DNA of 9,643 nucleotides from an uncultured Lachnospiraceae bacterium (GTDB taxonomy: Bacteria; Bacillota; Clostridia; Lachnospirales; Lachnospiraceae), in NCBI GenBank assembly GCA_958422845.1, contig CATZPU010000023.1, forward strand, positions 1 through 9,643, given 5' to 3'. Position 1 is the first letter of the stretch. Each line of letters begins with the position of its first letter. The notes below the pieces were generated by a model. The model made no database searches and had not been told where the DNA came from. It saw only the letters and a program-made list of their open reading frames with translations. Of this stretch, positions 7,165 through 9,643 are shown in pieces. The position numbers and the translations under genes were made by a program.

Positions 7165-7212
7165 ACGGACAATTTACGCAGGCTTTACTTTTCCTACGTT
7201 TTATATTTTACA
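7162..7212 (+). promoter_or_regulatory. Putative Pho-box-like direct repeats upstream of pstS
   Basis: GTTACG (7162), TTTACG (7173) and TTTACT (7184) begin at exact 11-bp intervals, and TTTACA (7207) follows at about twice that spacing, with a poorer match near 7195. PhoP of Gram-positive bacteria binds TT-x-ACA-like hexamers repeated every 11 bp, and the pst operon is a classic PhoP target. The binding call is an inference from spacing, motif and context. A possible -10 element is TGTAAT at 7234-7239, but its distance from the last repeat is longer than usual. Confidence 0.5.
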
Positions 7213-7227
7213 TACCGCCTGTAAAAT
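7205..7227. promoter_or_regulatory. 8-bp dyad, possible operator upstream of pstS
   Basis: ATTTTACA (7205-7212) and TGTAAAAT (7220-7227) are perfect inverted copies around a 7-bp spacer. The left arm contains the last TTTACA of the direct-repeat array. It could bind a dimeric regulator or be part of PhoP binding. The remaining leader to 7432 is about 200 bp; it holds a small GCGGCA/TGCCGC hairpin (7336-7357) and the pstS ribosome binding site, and I see no gene in it. Confidence 0.4.
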
Positions 7228-7432
7228 GCTCCTTGTAATCGCGGCAGGGCGGAAATGGTCAGAGAAAAAAGAATGACGGATACATAGCGCACCGAAAGCC
7301 GCCGTTACAGAAAAATCGCGCAGGAGACTATCCACGCGGCAGGAATGCAAGTGCCGCACAGCCGATCCGGCAAAATATGAGAAGTGTGCGCGTAGAAAGT
7401 AAAAAGAAGCAGAAAAAAAGGAGAACAAAAAC

Positions 7433-8281
7433 ATGAAAAAAACAGTAGCAATGGCAATGGCAGCAATGATGACAGCAGCACTTGGAGTAACAGCAATGGC
7501 GGCAGAGGGCGACATTACGATCTGTTCCAGAGAGGACGGTTCCGGTACAAGAGGAGCATTCATCGAACTGTTTGGCGTACAGGAAGAGATCGACGGAGAG
7601 AAAGTCGACAATACGACAGAGGCAGCAAAGATCACAAACAGCACATCTGTTATGATGAGCACGGTTGAGCAGGACCCGAATGCGATCGGTTATATTTCGC
7701 TCGGTTCACTCGGCGACACAGTAAAAGCAGTAAAGATCGACGGAGCCGAGGCAACGGCAGAGAACATCGTTTCCGGTGACTACAAGGTGGTACGTCCGTT
7801 CAACATTGCGACAACAGCAGAGGTCAGCGACGCAGCGGCAGATTTTATCGCTTACATCATGAGCACAGAGGGACAGGCAGTTGTTTCTGAGGAGGGTTAT
7901 ATCTCAGTAGACGAGACGGAAGCATTTGCAGGCGGAGATGTAGAAGGAAAGGTAGTTGTTTCCGGTTCTTCCTCTGTTACACCGGTTATGGAAAAATTAG
8001 CTGAAGCTTACAATGCAGTAAATGACAAAGTAGAGATCGAGGTACAGCAGAGCGATTCTACAACAGGTATGACGAACGCGATCGACGGTCTTTGCGACAT
8101 CGGTATGGCTTCCCGTGAACTCAAGGACAGCGAGCTTGAGGCAGGACTTACACCGACTGTAATCGCTCAGGACGGTATCGCAGTGATCGTAAACAAAGAC
8201 AATGAGCTTTCTGATCTGACATCAGAGCAGGTAAAGGGCATCTACACAGGCGAGATCACTACATGGGAGGAGCTGCAGTAA
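7433..8281 (+). CDS. pstS: PstS-like phosphate-binding protein, circularly permuted
   Basis: Captures phosphate outside the membrane for the PstCA channel. The 282-residue protein starts at ATG 7433 with AGGAG (7419-7423) nine bases upstream. A signal sequence (1-24) ends in AMAA and has no lipobox cysteine. The mature order is inverted relative to normal PstS. SREDGSGTR (32-40), the Arg-x-Asp-Gly-Ser-Gly-Thr phosphate loop, comes first, then NAIGYISLGS (83-92), normally late in the family. Next comes GSSSVTP (178-184), normally the N-terminal binding loop, then QQSDSTTG (205-212), CDIGMASREL (221-230) and IYTGEITTWEE near the end. All expected binding segments appear present. Cys31 and Cys221 each adjoin a ligand-binding segment. 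The gene precedes pstC by about 30 bp, supporting a phosphate role. I recall similar permuted proteins in Lachnospiraceae. Confidence 0.9.
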   Translation: MKKTVAMAMAAMMTAALGVTAMAAEGDITICSREDGSGTRGAFIELFGVQEEIDGEKVDNTTEAAKITNSTSVMMSTVEQDPNAIGYISLGSLGDTVKAVKIDGAEATAENIVSGDYKVVRPFNIATTAEVSDAAADFIAYIMSTEGQAVVSEEGYISVDETEAFAGGDVEGKVVVSGSSSVTPVMEKLAEAYNAVNDKVEIEVQQSDSTTGMTNAIDGLCDIGMASRELKDSELEAGLTPTVIAQDGIAVIVNKDNELSDLTSEQVKGIYTGEITTWEELQ

Positions 8282-8312
8282 GACGCAGCCCGCACTCGTC
8301 AGGAGGATGACA

Positions 8313-9170
8313 ATGACTCATAAATTTTCAGAGCGCATGATGAAGGCTGTGTTCTTCGTCGCAGCCTGCGCATCAGTGCTTGCGGTGGCGCTGATCTGTA
8401 TCTTCCTCTTTACGAACGGAATTCCGGCGATGACGGAGATCGGCGTGTCGGATTTCCTGTTCGGTCAGAAGTGGAAGCCTTCCAATAAAATTTTCGGTAT
8501 TTTACCGTTTATCCTCGGCAGCATCTACGTAACTGCGGGTTCTGTCGTGATCGGAGTGCCTACCGCACTTCTGACAGCGATCTTTCTGGCGTTTTACTGC
8601 CCGAAAAAGCTGTATCCGGTTTTGAAAGCAATGGTAAATCTGATGGCGGGCATCCCGTCGGTCGTATATGGATTTTTCGGTCTTGTATGGATCGTTCCGA
8701 TGATGCGTGAACTGACCGGAAAGGACGGAAGTACGATGCTGACGGCGTCCATTCTGCTTGGCATCATGATCCTGCCTACTGTTACAGGGGTTGTAGAGCC
8801 TGCGCTTCGCAGCGTTCCCTCAAGCTACTATGAGGGTTCGCTCGCACTTGGCGCAACGCACGAGCGCAGTGTATTTCGCACTGTGATTCCGGCGGCAAAG
8901 TCAGGTGTGGCGGCAGGAATCGTACTGGGGATCGGCAGATCGATCGGTGAGACGATGGCAGTGATCATGGTCGCGGGAAATCAGACATGGATGCCGCAGG
9001 GACTCTTAAAGGGCATCAGAACGCTTACTGCAAATATTGTTATGGAGATGGGATATGCGACAGACCTTCACAGAGGGGCGCTGATCGCGACGGGCGTTGT
9101 CCTCTTTGTATTCATTCTCCTGATCAATCTTTGCGTATCAGCATTGAAACGGAGATCGGCTTATGAGTAG
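8313..9170 (+). CDS. pstC: PstC, phosphate ABC transporter permease
   Basis: Inner-membrane permease of the high-affinity phosphate importer, paired with PstA. The ATG at 8313 is preferred over the in-frame ATG at 8307, because AGGAGG (8301-8306) touches 8307 directly but sits six bases from 8313; this gives 285 residues. The protein has an N-terminal helix (about 11-33), the PstC segment FGILPFILGSIYVT (61-74), the conserved IPSVVYGFFGL (114-124), an EAA-type loop around EGSLALGAT (174-182), and GRSIGETMAV (208-217), strongly conserved in PstC. A final helix lies at about 258-276. The stop (TAG) is overlapped by the pstA start by eight bases, implying coupled translation. Confidence 0.95.
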   Translation: MTHKFSERMMKAVFFVAACASVLAVALICIFLFTNGIPAMTEIGVSDFLFGQKWKPSNKIFGILPFILGSIYVTAGSVVIGVPTALLTAIFLAFYCPKKLYPVLKAMVNLMAGIPSVVYGFFGLVWIVPMMRELTGKDGSTMLTASILLGIMILPTVTGVVEPALRSVPSSYYEGSLALGATHERSVFRTVIPAAKSGVAAGIVLGIGRSIGETMAVIMVAGNQTWMPQGLLKGIRTLTANIVMEMGYATDLHRGALIATGVVLFVFILLINLCVSALKRRSAYE

Positions 9171-9643
9171 GGAACATGCAATAAAAACTACAGACGGGAA
9201 GAAAAATCCTAACAGAATCAAAGCTTATCTCAATCTCTGGAAACATCATCCCGGCTCGGCGTTTATCGCAAGTCTTGTATGGCTTGCAGCGCTTATCACG
9301 ATGGGAGTGCTGCTCTTTCTTGTCAGCTTTATCGTGATCAAGGGAGTGCGTCATCTGACGCCGGAGCTGTTTGCACTGACGTATAACACGGACAATGTTT
9401 CGCTTGTGCCGGCTCTGATCAATACCCTGATCATCACCGTATTTTCGCTTTTGATCGCAGTGCCGCTTGGCATCTTTGCGGCGATCTTTCTCGTAGAATA
9501 TGCGAATAAGGGAAGCAAAATGGTGAATCTGATCCGCATTACGGCAGAGACGCTTCAGGGAATTCCATCTATCGTATATGGCTTATTCGGACTGCTGTTT
9601 TTCTGTACGACGCTTCACTGGGGGCTGTCTTTGCTGTCCGGTT
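9163..9643 (+). CDS. pstA: PstA, phosphate ABC transporter permease, 3'-truncated by window
   Basis: Second permease of the phosphate importer; the first 160 residues are visible and the frame is open to the window end. The ATG at 9163 overlaps the end of pstC, with GGAG (9151-9154) eight bases upstream. A hydrophilic basic N-terminus (1-30) precedes a helix at about 34-60, then NTLIITVFSLLIAVPLGIFA and EYANKG, both typical of PstA, and the conserved IPSIVYGLFGL (134-144), which mirrors the PstC motif. The operon would be expected to continue with pstB and possibly phoU beyond the window. Confidence 0.94.
   Translation, partial: MSREHAIKTTDGKKNPNRIKAYLNLWKHHPGSAFIASLVWLAALITMGVLLFLVSFIVIKGVRHLTPELFALTYNTDNVSLVPALINTLIITVFSLLIAVPLGIFAAIFLVEYANKGSKMVNLIRITAETLQGIPSIVYGLFGLLFFCTTLHWGLSLLSG

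Noticed and set aside
8307..8312. Start of pstC at ATG 8307
   Set aside because: This ATG directly touches AGGAGG, leaving no spacing for initiation; ATG 8313 is six bases away and fits.

Overview
The window looks like chromosomal DNA from an anaerobic Firmicute, most likely a gut-type Lachnospiraceae/Clostridia member. This is inferred from strong AGGAGG ribosome binding sites, TTG starts on three genes, intrinsic terminators with short loops, and protein sequences that read like Lachnospiraceae homologues. All real genes are on the + strand. No RNA genes, CRISPR arrays or insertion sequences were seen.

Positions 1-4870 hold a five-gene family-5 (nickel/peptide/opine-type) ABC importer cluster: a substrate-binding protein cut by the window edge, two permeases and two ATPases. 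A terminator-like hairpin sits between the binding protein and the first permease. The second ATPase carries an in-frame amber codon at 4358-4360, just before its Walker A motif. It is separated from the first ATPase by about 240 bp containing four copies of a 33-bp tandem repeat. The first ATPase has His where the D-loop Asp is expected. The importer may therefore be impaired or decaying. A perfect 11-bp stem terminator closes the cluster.

Positions 4911-7158 hold an independent hflK-hflC unit with its own sigma-A-type promoter and its own terminator. These two SPFH membrane proteins form the complex that surrounds and modulates the FtsH protease.

Positions 7159-9643 begin a phosphate-specific transport (pst) operon: pstS, pstC and the 5' part of pstA, which runs off the window. 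Upstream of pstS lie TTTAC-type direct repeats at 11-bp spacing, which fits PhoP control, and an 8-bp dyad.

The most striking point is that the pstS product is circularly permuted. The half that is normally C-terminal, with the R-x-D-G-S-G-T phosphate-binding loop, comes right after the signal peptide. The half that is normally N-terminal follows and ends the protein. The phosphate-binding segments all appear present, in swapped order.
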